Positions 8,051-17,131 of a DNA stretch of 64,000 nt are shown piece after piece. The notes beneath the pieces were generated by a model. That model did not search any database. It was not told where the DNA came from and saw only the letters and a program-made list of their open reading frames with translations. The stretch lies in assembly GCA_024639905.1 (NCBI GenBank), contig JAHEGE010000005.1:124001-188000 (forward strand), written 5' to 3'. Made by a program: the position numbers and the translations under genes. This DNA is from Gammaproteobacteria bacterium (GTDB taxonomy: Bacteria > Pseudomonadota > Gammaproteobacteria > Pseudomonadales > Pseudohongiellaceae). Numbering within the stretch: the first letter of the stretch is position 1; every line of letters begins with the position of its first letter.

Positions 8051-9287
8051 GGGTTTTTCTTCTCCAAAATATTAGCGCGAGACCGAGCACGAGCCAGCCA
8101 AGTAAAAGCGGTGTTAGCATGCTCGCAATAACCGCCTCGCTTGCAAGAATGTCTGGCATTCCGGTTTGCCACAGCACCCAGTCTGAACCTAAGCGCGTTG
8201 CTAGCGACAGCTCGCCGGTGATTAGAATGATCAGCGCATCACCGGTGTTAGGGTTTATTCGCACCGCCGTGTTGATCGCAGGGTCATTGCCGCCGTCATG
8301 TCCGAATACGTAGCTGCCCTGCTGTGTTGGCGCATACAGCATTGTGCCTAGCCCCCACACGTCCGCTCCCAACGAGCGACCGTGGGGCTCGCGCATCGCT
8401 TCAAGCGACGCGCACGATAGCGGCCCGGCATTTGCGCCGCCTCTGCAGGCAGTGAGTTGAGCCTGCACGAAGCGGGTCACGTCAGCCGCGCTCGACGCCA
8501 GTGCCGTCGCCGCTTTCGCTGCATACTGATAGCTCGGCGCGCGGCTGCCGTCCAGCGCATAGGAGCCCGCGCTGTTGTTATAGCCGTCGATAAAGCCGTA
8601 ACCGCTGCGCTGCATTGCGAGCGGCTCGAACACCGCTTGGCGCATGTATTCCGCAAAAGGTTGCCCGGAGACTTCTTCGATGAGTAGCTCAAGAATTAAG
8701 TAGCCGCCACCGGAATAATTCCACGCCTCGCCCGGTGGCGAAGTCACCGCAATCTCCACCGCTCGCCCGTCCGATGCCCGCGGCGCGGCGAGCGATTCTT
8801 CAAGGCTGGGCAGCGTTTCGTCCGCGGTGTAATCGCCAAAGCCCAGGCCGTCATCCAAGCCCGCCGTGTGGCTGAGCAGCGTGCGCAGCGTGACACCGCT
8901 ATTATTAAATTCGCTTGCTGGCAGCTGCCAGCGGGTCAGTATTTCCGTCACCGGCGTGCCGAGCGCCACCTTGTCCTGCTCCACCAGCAGCATAGCGCCG
9001 TAGGCGGCGAACCACTTGCTCATGGAGGCCAGGGAGAACAGCGTGTCTGCGTTCACCGCCAGCGGATCTGCTGAGTAGCTCTCGAAGCGCACCTGGCCGT
9101 CTTCGATTAACACCAGCGCGGAGTTTCCGCGGCTTTCTGACTCGAGCTGAGATTCAGCATGGACGAAGAACGCGGCGGTGTCGCCGGGACTCACCACCGG
9201 GCGCATCCACCAGCCGTAGAATGAGGTGATGAATACGAAGGCGGCCCAGGCTAAAGCCACAAAAGATAAGGTTATGAATTTCTTCAT
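8040..9287 (-). CDS. Membrane-anchored serine hydrolase, class C beta-lactamase fold
   Basis: From the start chosen (MKKF, 9287) the protein has 415 residues. It has an N-terminal signal anchor (about 4-22), a beta-lactamase-fold domain with SxxK as SMSK (88-91), a Tyr motif in WNYSGGGY and an HDGG box, and a C-terminal membrane helix ending in FWRRKTHAA. The longer frame from 9374 adds 29 residues with no family character before the signal sequence, so it was rejected. Two membrane anchors would hold the catalytic domain in the periplasm. The substrate is not known; peptides or esters are typical of the fold. Confidence 0.8.
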   Translation of the reverse strand: MKKFITLSFVALAWAAFVFITSFYGWWMRPVVSPGDTAAFFVHAESQLESESRGNSALVLIEDGQVRFESYSADPLAVNADTLFSLASMSKWFAAYGAMLLVEQDKVALGTPVTEILTRWQLPASEFNNSGVTLRTLLSHTAGLDDGLGFGDYTADETLPSLEESLAAPRASDGRAVEIAVTSPPGEAWNYSGGGYLILELLIEEVSGQPFAEYMRQAVFEPLAMQRSGYGFIDGYNNSAGSYALDGSRAPSYQYAAKAATALASSAADVTRFVQAQLTACRGGANAGPLSCASLEAMREPHGRSLGADVWGLGTMLYAPTQQGSYVFGHDGGNDPAINTAVRINPNTGDALIILITGELSLATRLGSDWVLWQTGMPDILASEAVIASMLTPLLLGWLVLGLALIFWRRKTHAA

Positions 9288-9404
9288 GTATCGAGTACTT
9301 CTCAGATAATAATAGGAGACTGCGGTCGTGATTGGAGTACTACCAAGCGCAGGAACTCGGTAGCCGAGCACCACTATCCTAACGATAAAGTAATAGTTTT
9401 TACT

Positions 9405-9932
9405 CTACCAAAGAGCCGCGTCAGACAAAGCAGAAACACAGGTAAAACGCAGCTTAAGATTACTAACGTCTAAATCATTTAGCAGCATGGCCTGCCAACC
9501 AAACTCATACTCGAGCGGGTAAGGCGGTATAAAGTGCTTTCCTAAATCAGCCTTAAAACCGTGTCTTTCGTAATATGAGGGATCCCCGTAGACCAACAGA
9601 GCATCGATGCCCTTATCCTTGAACTGCGCTTTTGCCTCGTTGATGAGCTGCTTAGCGATACCTTGCCGCTGCTGAGATTCATGTACAGCAAGAGGAGCCA
9701 AAAGATAAGCGGAGACCTCTGAGTCTGACGCAAAATAGACCGGAGAGAAGCCTACCGCGCCGACAATTTTTCCCGCTTGTTCATAGCCCAGGCAGAGAGT
9801 CTCGGGAACTGTTTTCTCGCGCAACAGCTGGTTGATTACAGCGAAATTAATAGGCGCTTCATCTTGGGAAAAAGAATTGAGAAACACTTCTTCAACAGCG
9901 CTAAAATCATTGGTGGTGAGCTCTCTTATCAT
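9405..9932 (-). CDS. GNAT family N-acetyltransferase
   Basis: A 175-residue single-domain acetyltransferase that would transfer acetyl from acetyl-CoA to an amine. The GNAT motif A is visible in LLAPLAVHESQQRQGIAKQL (the Q-Q-R-Q-G-I-A pyrophosphate loop), followed by the YYERHGF segment typical of YhbS-like members near residue 125. The substrate is unknown. It stands alone; the lower-GC stretch with gene remnants lies upstream. Confidence 0.85.
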   Translation of the reverse strand: MIRELTTNDFSAVEEVFLNSFSQDEAPINFAVINQLLREKTVPETLCLGYEQAGKIVGAVGFSPVYFASDSEVSAYLLAPLAVHESQQRQGIAKQLINEAKAQFKDKGIDALLVYGDPSYYERHGFKADLGKHFIPPYPLEYEFGWQAMLLNDLDVSNLKLRFTCVSALSDAALW

Positions 9933-10454
9933 AATTTGTCTCCGTTATTGCTCGTTTGCCATTGTCTTCAGCGAAGCGCTTCAAGACTGGCCATAATTAT
10001 CAGTTTAAGGTTGATTACGCACCGCTGGTTCTTTAGCCGGTGGCATCAAGCGATGGGGTAGAAAGAGCATGGCGCTTCACAAGACAAGGACTAGAAGCTT
10101 GGGATTTACTTCTTGGAAGTTCACGAAGAGCGCGGCATGCATGGCTATGTAAACGAGAAGGAGTTTGAATCCCAAGCGGGCGCGCCGAATAACAGCGCGC
10201 CTACGATTACCCTAACAACATCGTAGCCAGATAAAAGAAGAGCGACGCAAAAGTCCGGAATTCGCGAAGAGTTATTTTTATCCCCACTCAGCAGTAGTGT
10301 TCAAAACAGTCCTTTTTATAAAAGGGTTGCAGAGCAATAATAAATAATTTTCTTCTTTACTATTCCCGCTCAACGAAAAAATTTGAATAAGCTATTGATT
10401 TAATTATAATTTAAATTTACTTTATAGCTACTATGTAGTGGCTAACACCTGGAT
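9933..10454. other. Intergenic region with gene debris and an AT-rich core
   Basis: No intact gene is seen. On the plus strand 10095-10226 is open and reads like coding sequence (LGIYFLEVHEERG, then MHGYVNEKEFESQ) with a possible ATG at 10137, but it is only 43 codons and no family was recognised. From about 10240 the composition becomes clearly AT-rich compared with the GC-rich neighbours. Together with the PaiB-like stump next door this looks like a deletion-prone or recently acquired stretch. Confidence 0.5.
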
Positions 10455-10556
10455 TTATAGGCGGTTTTTGAACACCAGAGTCGCTAACGGAAAGTTCTCA
10501 ATAACTTTGAGTATTTCGTGTTCTTCTACTTCTTCAAAATGGGGAGGCGAATACAT
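10455..10556 (-). pseudogene. N-terminal stump of a PaiB-like FMN-binding regulator
   Basis: ATG 10556 begins a 33-residue peptide, MYSPPHFEE...IENFPLATLVF, that matches the characteristic N-terminus of PaiB-type FMN-binding negative transcriptional regulators (MYxPxHFxE ... HPLxTLV). It ends at TAA 10455, whereas complete members have about 200 residues. Nothing resembling the rest of the family follows in the AT-rich sequence downstream. It lies 16 bp after the DUF1428 gene on the same strand, so the two may once have been an operon. The family match is from memory of the motif. Confidence 0.6.
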
Positions 10557-10572
10557 TTAGTAACTTTTTCTA

Positions 10573-10929
10573 TTAACTACTGCTCATTGAGAAAAAAGTC
10601 GTGAAACCTCCTGCTATTAGACGCTTCCCTTCGAACGGAGGCTCGTTATCAGTTGTGAATGCGTCGTCTTTTTTCATTTGCTCTTCTGCTTCAAGGAGCT
10701 CTTCTTTGCTCGGCCAGTATTGCCATTGGATCGCAATGTTTTCTCCGCTCTTAGCCTGCACTGCCTTATTGAAATCAGTTAATTTTCCTTCAGGTATCCA
10801 ATCTCCCCAAACTTCCTCAATTCGCAGGCAACCATAACCTCTTAGGATCTTTGCACTTTTTTCGGTCCACTGCCTATACGCATCTTTCTGCACATGCGGC
10901 ACAGGTATAGTCATCACCACGATATACAT
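10573..10929 (-). CDS. DUF1428 family protein
   Basis: A small (118-residue) cytoplasmic protein with the dimeric alpha/beta-barrel type sequence of DUF1428 (YbaA-like): MYIVVMTIPVPHVQKDAYRQ at the start, then CLRIEEVWGDWIPEGKLTDF, IQWQYWPSKEE and a closing FEGKRLIAGGF. The biochemical function of the family is not established. The start at 10929 fits the family N-terminus; ATG 10953 would add 8 residues. It lies beside an AT-rich stretch and the PaiB-like stump. Confidence 0.82.
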   Translation of the reverse strand: MYIVVMTIPVPHVQKDAYRQWTEKSAKILRGYGCLRIEEVWGDWIPEGKLTDFNKAVQAKSGENIAIQWQYWPSKEELLEAEEQMKKDDAFTTDNEPPFEGKRLIAGGFTTFFSMSSS

Positions 10930-10984
10930 GCTTTTATCTCTATCAGGTTTCATTGAGGACAATTAATTACTTACTTGCGTCTTG

Positions 10985-12565
10985 CTATTCCCACTCAATA
11001 GTAGCCGGCGGCTTAGAAGAAATATCATATGCCACGCGCGACACATCGGCGATCTCGTTCATGATGCGGCCGGAAACGGTCTCGAGCAGCTCCGGGTCGA
11101 GGCGGGCCCAACGCGCGGTCATGAAATCGATAGTCTCGACGGCGCGCAGGGTGATGACCCAGGAGTAACGGCGGGCGTCGCCTACTACGCCGACAGATTT
11201 GATCGGCAAGAATACGGCGAAGGCCTGACTGGTTTTGTGGTAGGCGTCGAAGTTGTGCAGCTCTTCCATGAAGATCGCGTCGGCTTGGCGCAGGATATCG
11301 CAGTATTCTTTGGTGACCTCGCCGAGCACGCGCACGCCTAGGCCGGGGCCGGGGAATGGGTGGCGGTAGACCATCTCGTAGGGCAGGCCCAGCTCTACGC
11401 CCAGCTTGCGCACTTCGTCTTTGAATAGCTCGCGCAGCGGCTCTACTAAGCCCATCTTCATGTCTTCGGGCAGGCCGCCGACGTTGTGGTGGGATTTGAT
11501 GACGTGTGCCTTGCCGGTTTTGGAGCCGGCTGATTCGATGACGTCGGGATAAATCGTGCCCTGGGCTAGCCACTTCACGTCGTTCAGTTTGGAGGCTTCG
11601 GCGTCAAAAACTTCGATGAAGGTGTTGCCGATAATCTTGCGCTTGGCTTCAGGCTCGTCGATGCCCTTGAGCTTGCCGAGGAACAGGTCTTCGGCATCGG
11701 CGCGGATGACTTTCACGCCCATGTTCTTGGCGAAGGTGGCCATTACCTGATCGCCTTCGTTGAGGCGCAGTAGGCCGTTGTCGACGAATACGCACACGAG
11801 CTGATCGCCAATGGCCTTGTGCAGCAGCGCTGCGACTACTGACGAGTCGACGCCGCCGGATAAACCGAGCAGTACAGTATCGCTGCCCACTTTCTCGCGC
11901 ACGGTGGCGATGGCGTCTTCGATGATGTTGGCGGAATTCCACAAGGCTTCGCAGGCGCAGATGTCGCGCACGAAACGCTCTAGCAGGCGCTGGCCCTGCA
12001 GAGTATGGGTAACTTCGGGGTGGAACTGAATGCCGAAGTAATTGCGCTCGGCGTTGGCCATGGCGGCAATGGGCGCGCTGTCGGTCTTGGCGACGATCTC
12101 GAAGCCCGGCGGCACCTGGGTGACTTTATCGCCGTGGCTCATCCACACGTCTAGCTGAGCGACGCCTGCGGCGTTGATGCTGTCTTCAATTCCGTCGAAC
12201 AAGCGCGAGGGCGCGCAGGCATCAACTTTGGCGTAGCCGAACTCAGACTTGGCAGAGCCTTCTACTTTGCCGCCGAACATTTCCGCCATGATCTGCATGC
12301 CGTAGCAGATGCCGAGAATCGGCAGGCCGGTGTCGTAAAGGAATTCGGGCGGCCGCGGCGAGTCGGGGGTGTTGGCGGACTCGGGGCTGCCGGAAAAGAT
12401 TATACCTTGGGGCGCAAACTCGTCGAACAGCGCCTTGTCCACGGCGTAGTCCCAAATCTCGCAGTACACGCCCAGCTCGCGCACGCGGCGGGCGATGAGC
12501 TGGGTGTACTGCGAACCGAAATCAAGAATGAGAATTTTTTGACTGTGGATGTTCGCGCTGGTCAT
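10985..12565 (-). CDS. guaA: GMP synthase (glutamine-hydrolysing)
   Basis: Converts XMP to GMP using ATP and glutamine, the last step of de novo GMP synthesis, in the cytoplasm. An N-terminal class I glutamine amidotransferase domain starts [17 protein letters not shown] and carries the nucleophile in GICYGMQ. It is followed by the ATP-pyrophosphatase domain with P-loop GLSGGVDSS and the dimerisation domain ending in PPATIEWE, the canonical C-terminus. The 526-residue length is standard. ATG 12565 fits the family; a longer frame to 12640 would overlap guaB. It follows guaB by 13 bp in a guaBA operon. Confidence 0.97.
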   Translation of the reverse strand: MTSANIHSQKILILDFGSQYTQLIARRVRELGVYCEIWDYAVDKALFDEFAPQGIIFSGSPESANTPDSPRPPEFLYDTGLPILGICYGMQIMAEMFGGKVEGSAKSEFGYAKVDACAPSRLFDGIEDSINAAGVAQLDVWMSHGDKVTQVPPGFEIVAKTDSAPIAAMANAERNYFGIQFHPEVTHTLQGQRLLERFVRDICACEALWNSANIIEDAIATVREKVGSDTVLLGLSGGVDSSVVAALLHKAIGDQLVCVFVDNGLLRLNEGDQVMATFAKNMGVKVIRADAEDLFLGKLKGIDEPEAKRKIIGNTFIEVFDAEASKLNDVKWLAQGTIYPDVIESAGSKTGKAHVIKSHHNVGGLPEDMKMGLVEPLRELFKDEVRKLGVELGLPYEMVYRHPFPGPGLGVRVLGEVTKEYCDILRQADAIFMEELHNFDAYHKTSQAFAVFLPIKSVGVVGDARRYSWVITLRAVETIDFMTARWARLDPELLETVSGRIMNEIADVSRVAYDISSKPPATIEWE

Positions 12566-12578
12566 TAACAGAGACGCC

Positions 12579-14048
12579 TTATGACATTCGGTAATTCGGC
12601 GCTTCCTTGGTGATCGACACGTCGTGAACGTGAGACTCACTCATGCCAGAAGCGGTGATCTTTACAAACTGGGTCTTGGTGCGCATGGCTTCCATATCGG
12701 GGCTGCCGGTATAGCCCATGCTCGAACGCAGACCACCCATGAGCTGATGAACGATCGCCGACATTGGGCCTTTGTACGGGACGCGCCCCTCGATACCTTC
12801 GGGCACGAGTTTCTCGGCGCCGGAATCGGTGTCTTGGAAATAACGATCGCTAGACCCCTGCGAATGCGACATCGCACCCAGCGAGCCCATACCGCGATAA
12901 GCCTTGTAGCTGCGGCCTTGGTAGAGCTCTACCTCGCCAGGGGCTTCTTCAGAACCGGCGAGCATGCTACCTACCATCACCACGTTAGCGCCAGCGGCGA
13001 TAACTTTGGCTAAGTCGCCAGAGAAGCGTATGCCGCCGTCGGAGATGACGCAGACGTCTGTGTCTTTTAGAGCATCGACCACATTGGCGACGGCAGTCAT
13101 CTGTGGCACGCCCACGCCGGTGACGATACGCGTGGTGCAGATAGAACCGGGGCCAATGCCGACTTTAACCGCGTCGGCGCCGGCGGCGGCTAAGTCGAGC
13201 GCTGCTTGGGCAGTGGCGATGTTGCCGCCGATGACCGCCAGCTTAGGGTATTTGGTTTTAATCGCACGCACCTGATCGATCACGCCTTGCGAATGACCGT
13301 GGGCGGTATCGACGACGATAACATCGACGCCGGCTTCAACGATGGCGTCTACGCGGTCGGACGTGTCTGGTCCGGTGCCCACGGCAGCGGCGACGCGCAG
13401 GCGGCCGTGCTCGTCTTTACAGGCGTTAGGATAGTCTTCGGACTTGCGAATGTCTTTCAGGGTGATGAGGCCGCGCAGTTCGAAGTCGTCGTTAACCACG
13501 AGCAGTTTCTCGATGCGATGACGGTGGAGAAGCTCCTTTACCTCCGCGAGATCGAAGTCTTCGCGTACGGTTACCAAGCGCTCTTTACCGGTCATGATCG
13601 AGCTTACCGGTAGCGCGTAGTTCGCTTCGAAGCGCACGTCGCGACTGGTGACTATGCCGACCAGATTGTCGCCATCGAGCACCGGCATGCCGGAAATATT
13701 ATTCTCTTTGATAAGGGCTATCAGCTCGCCGATGGTGGCGGTGGCTGAGATGGTGATGGGGTCTTTAACGACACCGCTCTCGAACTTCTTCACCAGACGC
13801 ACTTCGCGCGCCTGCTGCTCGACCGTCATGCTCTTGTGAATCACGCCGATGCCGCCTTCCTGCGCCATGGCGATCGCAAGACGCGCCTCGGTAACGGTAT
13901 CCATCGCAGAAGACATAAGCGGGATATTAAGCGCGATTGACGCAGTGAGTTGGGACGCAAGGCTGACTGACTTAGGGAGGACCGTGGAGTGAGCAGGCAG
14001 CAGGAGGACGTCGTCGAAGGTTAGGGCTTCTTCAGCTACACGTAACAT
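12579..14048 (-). CDS. guaB: IMP dehydrogenase
   Basis: NAD-dependent oxidation of IMP to XMP, the committed step of guanine nucleotide synthesis. The 489-residue protein has the TIM-barrel start [21 protein letters not shown], an inserted CBS-domain pair (about 95-205), the catalytic cysteine loop [13 protein letters not shown] and the flap region with [16 protein letters not shown]. The start at 14048 matches the family; an upstream GTG at 14060 would add four residues. It is the first gene of the guaBA operon, transcribed from the intergenic region shared with the divergent parvulin gene. Confidence 0.97.
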   Translation of the reverse strand: MLRVAEEALTFDDVLLLPAHSTVLPKSVSLASQLTASIALNIPLMSSAMDTVTEARLAIAMAQEGGIGVIHKSMTVEQQAREVRLVKKFESGVVKDPITISATATIGELIALIKENNISGMPVLDGDNLVGIVTSRDVRFEANYALPVSSIMTGKERLVTVREDFDLAEVKELLHRHRIEKLLVVNDDFELRGLITLKDIRKSEDYPNACKDEHGRLRVAAAVGTGPDTSDRVDAIVEAGVDVIVVDTAHGHSQGVIDQVRAIKTKYPKLAVIGGNIATAQAALDLAAAGADAVKVGIGPGSICTTRIVTGVGVPQMTAVANVVDALKDTDVCVISDGGIRFSGDLAKVIAAGANVVMVGSMLAGSEEAPGEVELYQGRSYKAYRGMGSLGAMSHSQGSSDRYFQDTDSGAEKLVPEGIEGRVPYKGPMSAIVHQLMGGLRSSMGYTGSPDMEAMRTKTQFVKITASGMSESHVHDVSITKEAPNYRMS

Positions 14049-14069
14049 AGTATTTACCACACTCTACAA

Positions 14070-14110
14070 AAAAAGCATTATATAGAGGTGAAAAGTGCTT
14101 GTATAGCACT
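14070..14110 (-). promoter_or_regulatory. Probable guaB promoter with inverted repeat
   Basis: On the minus strand a TATAAT -10 element lies about 30 bp upstream of the guaB ATG. The -35 region is weak and overlaps an inverted repeat AGTGCT-tgtat-AGCACT (14094-14110) that could be an operator. This is the only spacer between guaB and the divergent parvulin gene. Confidence 0.45.
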
Positions 14111-14158
14111 AGGACTAGTATCAACGCCCCTCTCGGCTTCGCAAGCAGGCTCGCACTC

Positions 14159-14956
14159 ATGACACCTTCTCGGCCACCCTCTGTACTCCGCTCACTGGCG
14201 CAAGAGCCACTCAGCGCATTCGCGCTCGTCGCCGCGGCCTTGTTTGCCGTCAACGCCCTACTGCAACCCGACGAGAGCAGAATGCTGATCATAGACAACA
14301 CCGAAATCGAGGCGCGCCTCTTCCTCGACGAGCTTAACAGCGGTGAAACGCCGAGCGCCGAGGCGGTTGCCCGGGTAACCCAGGCCTACATCGAAGAGCA
14401 GGTGTTGGTTGCTGAGGCTTTAAGCCGCGGCCTCGACAACGACTCAAGGCTGCACTCGCTGCTCGCACAGAAAATGCTGCACATACTGAGCGCCGAGATA
14501 GCTCAACCGAGCGCTGCAGAACTGCAGGCGTTTTATCGCGACAATGCCGCGCGCTACGAGCGCGCGGCGACTTTTCGCTTAGAAGAAGTCGTCCTCGGTC
14601 GCGATGCCGAGCTCAGCTCCCCCCAGGACTTCGCCCAAGCACTCGCCGCACAGCCAGACAAGGTGCGCGCACTGCCAGTTCTCAGCGCCCGCGACCTTGC
14701 CTCTATTTTTTCCGCAGAATTTGCCAACGAGGTGCTCGCCGCCTCTTCTAACTGGACAGGGCCCTTTACTAGCAACCGCGGCCAGCACTGGCTGCGCGTC
14801 ACCGAAAGCCTGCCCGCTGGCGTGCCGCCATTCGACGACATTGTAGAAGGCGTGCGGCGCGACTGGATGACAGCCGAAGAGGAGCGCCTGCAGAAAATCA
14901 AAGTAGACGAGCTCGTTGCAAGCTACCGCATCGTCCGGCAAGGCGACGTCGAGTGA
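14159..14956 (+). CDS. Membrane-anchored parvulin-like peptidylprolyl isomerase
   Basis: Probable periplasmic folding factor of the PpiC/SurA type. From ATG 14159 (265 residues) a membrane helix (about 18-36) anchors the protein. An N-terminal helical part resembling SurA follows (ARVTQAYIEEQVLVAEALSRG), then a parvulin-like domain with AELQAFYRDNAARYERAATFRLEEV and GPFTSNRGQHWLRVTES. The frame opens at 14099 but those first 20 residues lack family features. It overlaps the HupE/UreJ gene by 4 bp (GTGA), so the pair is co-translated and the isomerase may assist folding of that membrane partner (inference). Confidence 0.75.
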   Translation: MTPSRPPSVLRSLAQEPLSAFALVAAALFAVNALLQPDESRMLIIDNTEIEARLFLDELNSGETPSAEAVARVTQAYIEEQVLVAEALSRGLDNDSRLHSLLAQKMLHILSAEIAQPSAAELQAFYRDNAARYERAATFRLEEVVLGRDAELSSPQDFAQALAAQPDKVRALPVLSARDLASIFSAEFANEVLAASSNWTGPFTSNRGQHWLRVTESLPAGVPPFDDIVEGVRRDWMTAEEERLQKIKVDELVASYRIVRQGDVE

Positions 14957-16062
14957 ACGCCGCCCCAAAGACAGCCAGACGCCAAGCCGCTTGGAGGACA
15001 GCGCTTACGACGGCGCTCGCAGGCTTGGCGTTAATGAGCTCCGTCGCCGCCCACGATCTCGATGTCACCGGCGTTGCGCGGCTCGTCCTAGACGAACGCG
15101 AGCCGTTGGTTCAGAGCGGTGATGCGGCGACTGGCGCTGACTATAGGCTGTCGATCCTCGACACCAAAGTGCCGCCGCTTTACGACATTGCACGCTCTAT
15201 TCCAGCGCGCTGCGAGGCGCTAGCGCCCGGCGCCAACAGCTACCGATTCCGCTGCCAACCACAGCTCAACGCCGACGACAGCCTGCTATTTCCGTGGGCA
15301 CTCGCCGGCGTCGTCTTGATAAGCAACTGGCGCGATGGCAGCAGCTATTCGAGCTACTTCCGCGGCGACGGCGCCTTCGTAGAGACGCCGCTGGCAGAAC
15401 TCAAAGCGCCTAGCGCGGCGCTGTCTCGCTTGGCGCTGCAGTATCTCGCTCTGGGCGTCGAACATATTCTGTTCGGCTTAGATCATCTGCTGTTTGTCCT
15501 AGGATTGATGCTGCTGTTAGGCCGCAGACCTCAACTCCCAGCAACAGACAGCCATTTCATGCGCTATGCCAAAACGATTACCGCCTTCACACTGGCGCAC
15601 AGCCTCACTCTTGGCGCCGCCGTGCTTGGCTGGGTGAGCGTCCCTACGGCGCCGGTAGAGAGCCTGATCGCGCTATCGATCGTCCTATTGGCGCGCGAGG
15701 CGCTCGGGAGCCGACGCGGCAACACGTCGCTCAGCACGAGGAAACCCTGGCTCGTTGCCTTCGGGTTCGGCCTGATTCATGGCTTCGGCTTCGCAAGCGC
15801 CCTGGGGGAACTCGGCCTCGCAGCAGGCGATGTGCCGCTAGCCCTGCTGTTTTTCAATCTCGGCGTCGAGCTTGGGCAACTCGGCATTGCCGCGGGAGCT
15901 CTTATAGCGAGCGTACTCATTGCACGCATGAGCGACACCCCAAGTATGACGGGCCCCACAGCCCTCCTCCAAAGCCGGCTCGCCACCGCCGCCAGCTACG
16001 GTTTAGGCGGCATTGCGCTGTTTTGGTTTATTGAACGCCTCCCGAGTCTTGGGTTAGCCTAA
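14953..16062 (+). CDS. HupE/UreJ family membrane protein
   Basis: A 369-residue protein with a signal peptide (about 15-33, ending SVAA), an extracytoplasmic N-terminal domain (34-155) and a C-terminal HupE/UreJ-type membrane domain with six or seven helices. The histidine-rich family motifs are present: GVEHILFGLDHL at 168-179, AFTLAHSLTL near 211-220 and HGFGFASALGELG. Such proteins are proposed nickel or cobalt permeases; for this long form with an extra N-terminal domain the substrate is unproven. No hydrogenase or urease gene is nearby. It starts at GTG 14953, coupled to the parvulin gene. Confidence 0.82.
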   Translation: MNAAPKTARRQAAWRTALTTALAGLALMSSVAAHDLDVTGVARLVLDEREPLVQSGDAATGADYRLSILDTKVPPLYDIARSIPARCEALAPGANSYRFRCQPQLNADDSLLFPWALAGVVLISNWRDGSSYSSYFRGDGAFVETPLAELKAPSAALSRLALQYLALGVEHILFGLDHLLFVLGLMLLLGRRPQLPATDSHFMRYAKTITAFTLAHSLTLGAAVLGWVSVPTAPVESLIALSIVLLAREALGSRRGNTSLSTRKPWLVAFGFGLIHGFGFASALGELGLAAGDVPLALLFFNLGVELGQLGIAAGALIASVLIARMSDTPSMTGPTALLQSRLATAASYGLGGIALFWFIERLPSLGLA

Positions 16063-16279
16063 CAGAGGCCTAAGATAACCCCTTTGACATTCAGTGGTTT
16101 AGGGGTATCATGCGCGACGCTTGAAAGTAAGCACTGTTTATTTTTCCATTTCGATGTCTCATGTAGCACCACGTTCCGTAAGATAACGTCCTGTAAAGTA
16201 AAAGTACCGCCGAATTTCTAGCACGACCCCCTAACGGGATTTTTAATACGCACAGCTTTGTGCAAAGCAGGATTTGACT

Positions 16280-16489
16280 ATGTCAGACAAGATTACTGGA
16301 ACTGTAAAGTGGTTTAACGAAAGCAAGGGCTTCGGCTTCATCGAGCGCGAAGGCGGTGCAGACGTATTTGCACATTTCAGCGCCATCCAGAGCACTGGTT
16401 ACAAGACTCTCGCTGAAGGTCAGCGCGTTGAGTTCATCGTAACTGACGGCCAGAAAGGCCCACAGGCTGAGCAAATCGTAGCGATCTAA
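16280..16489 (+). CDS. Cold-shock domain protein (CspA family)
   Basis: A 69-residue single-stranded nucleic-acid-binding OB-fold protein, an RNA chaperone. The RNP1 motif KGFGFI and the RNP2-like VFAHFS are both intact, and the length is exactly that of the family. The start [14 protein letters not shown] at 16280 follows AGCAGGATTTGACT; the frame from TTG 16274 is not needed. About 200 bp of non-coding sequence precede the gene, allowing the long 5' leader common in csp genes, but no specific thermosensor was demonstrated. A strong terminator follows. Confidence 0.95.
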   Translation: MSDKITGTVKWFNESKGFGFIEREGGADVFAHFSAIQSTGYKTLAEGQRVEFIVTDGQKGPQAEQIVAI

Positions 16490-16524
16490 TTCGCGCCGAT
16501 TGCGCGCTTAAGCGCACTCAGTTG

Positions 16525-16553
16525 AAAAGGCGAGCCCAGTGCTCGCCTTTTTT
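16525..16553 (+). terminator. Intrinsic terminator after the cold-shock gene
   Basis: AAAAGGCGAGC (16525-16535) and GCTCGCCTTTTTT (16541-16553) form an 11-bp stem with a 5-nt loop and a T-run, 36 bp after the csp stop. A smaller palindrome GCGCTTAAGCGC (16504-16515) lies between stop and terminator. Confidence 0.92.
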
Positions 16554-16702
16554 GTGGGCGCTCGCTTTTTTTTTGTGCGCGCTCGCATTAGCGCCGCCGG
16601 GCTGCTGCACTCACGCTCGTCTACGCTGCTCCTTAACTCGCCTTCGCGACTCGCGTATGATGCAAGCTCATCCGCAAGCCTACAAAAAGCGTACTCCGAA
16701 GC

Positions 16703-17128
16703 ATGAATCAGCCCATTAGCTCCCACTTCAACCCTTTCCGCGTACTCCTTGCCTATGCCTGCTGCATCGCCTTTAGTCTCGTAGCGTCAGCGCAGGCCGC
16801 CGAGGCAGACCTAAGTGGTTCGGCTCGCGGACTCACGCTCGACGTCTATAGCCGGCTCAGCCCGCTTGAGATTAATCGCATCCACAGCTGGGAGGTGGTA
16901 GTTAGCGACGCCGAAGGCCCGGTCACCGATGCCGAGATCATCATTACCGGCGGCATGCCGGAGCATAACCACGGCATGCCTACACAGCCGCAGATCACGG
17001 CGGAGCTTGCCCCCGGGCGCTATCTGCTCGAGGGCGTGCGCTTTCATATGCCGGGGCTGTGGCGGATGGAGGCGCGCATCACTCGCGACGGCCGCCCAAT
17101 CACGCTAACCATCGACTTCGAGCTATAA
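16703..17128 (+). CDS. Secreted YtkA/FixH-like protein
   Basis: A 141-residue exported protein with a signal peptide (about 12-33, ending AQAA) and a small beta-rich domain. The segment GGMPEHNHGMPTQPQI followed by GRYLLEGVRFHMPGLWRMEA is characteristic of the YtkA-like domain. Its His/Met residues could bind copper, as proposed for FixH/YtkA relatives. It lies 3 bp upstream of the MauG-like cytochrome gene and probably acts with it in the periplasm. Copper binding is inference. Confidence 0.72.
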   Translation: MNQPISSHFNPFRVLLAYACCIAFSLVASAQAAEADLSGSARGLTLDVYSRLSPLEINRIHSWEVVVSDAEGPVTDAEIIITGGMPEHNHGMPTQPQITAELAPGRYLLEGVRFHMPGLWRMEARITRDGRPITLTIDFEL

Positions 17129-17131
17129 AGG

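Noticed and set aside
10095-10226. Small plus-strand gene with ATG at 10137
   Set aside because: Only 29 codons from the ATG, no ribosome binding site and no recognised family; kept only as possible debris in the intergenic entry.
16090-16279. CspA-type cold-sensing 5' leader in front of the cold-shock gene
   Set aside because: The spacer is long enough and has a small GCACA/TGTGC hairpin near the ribosome binding site, but no recognised cold-box or conserved structure was seen.
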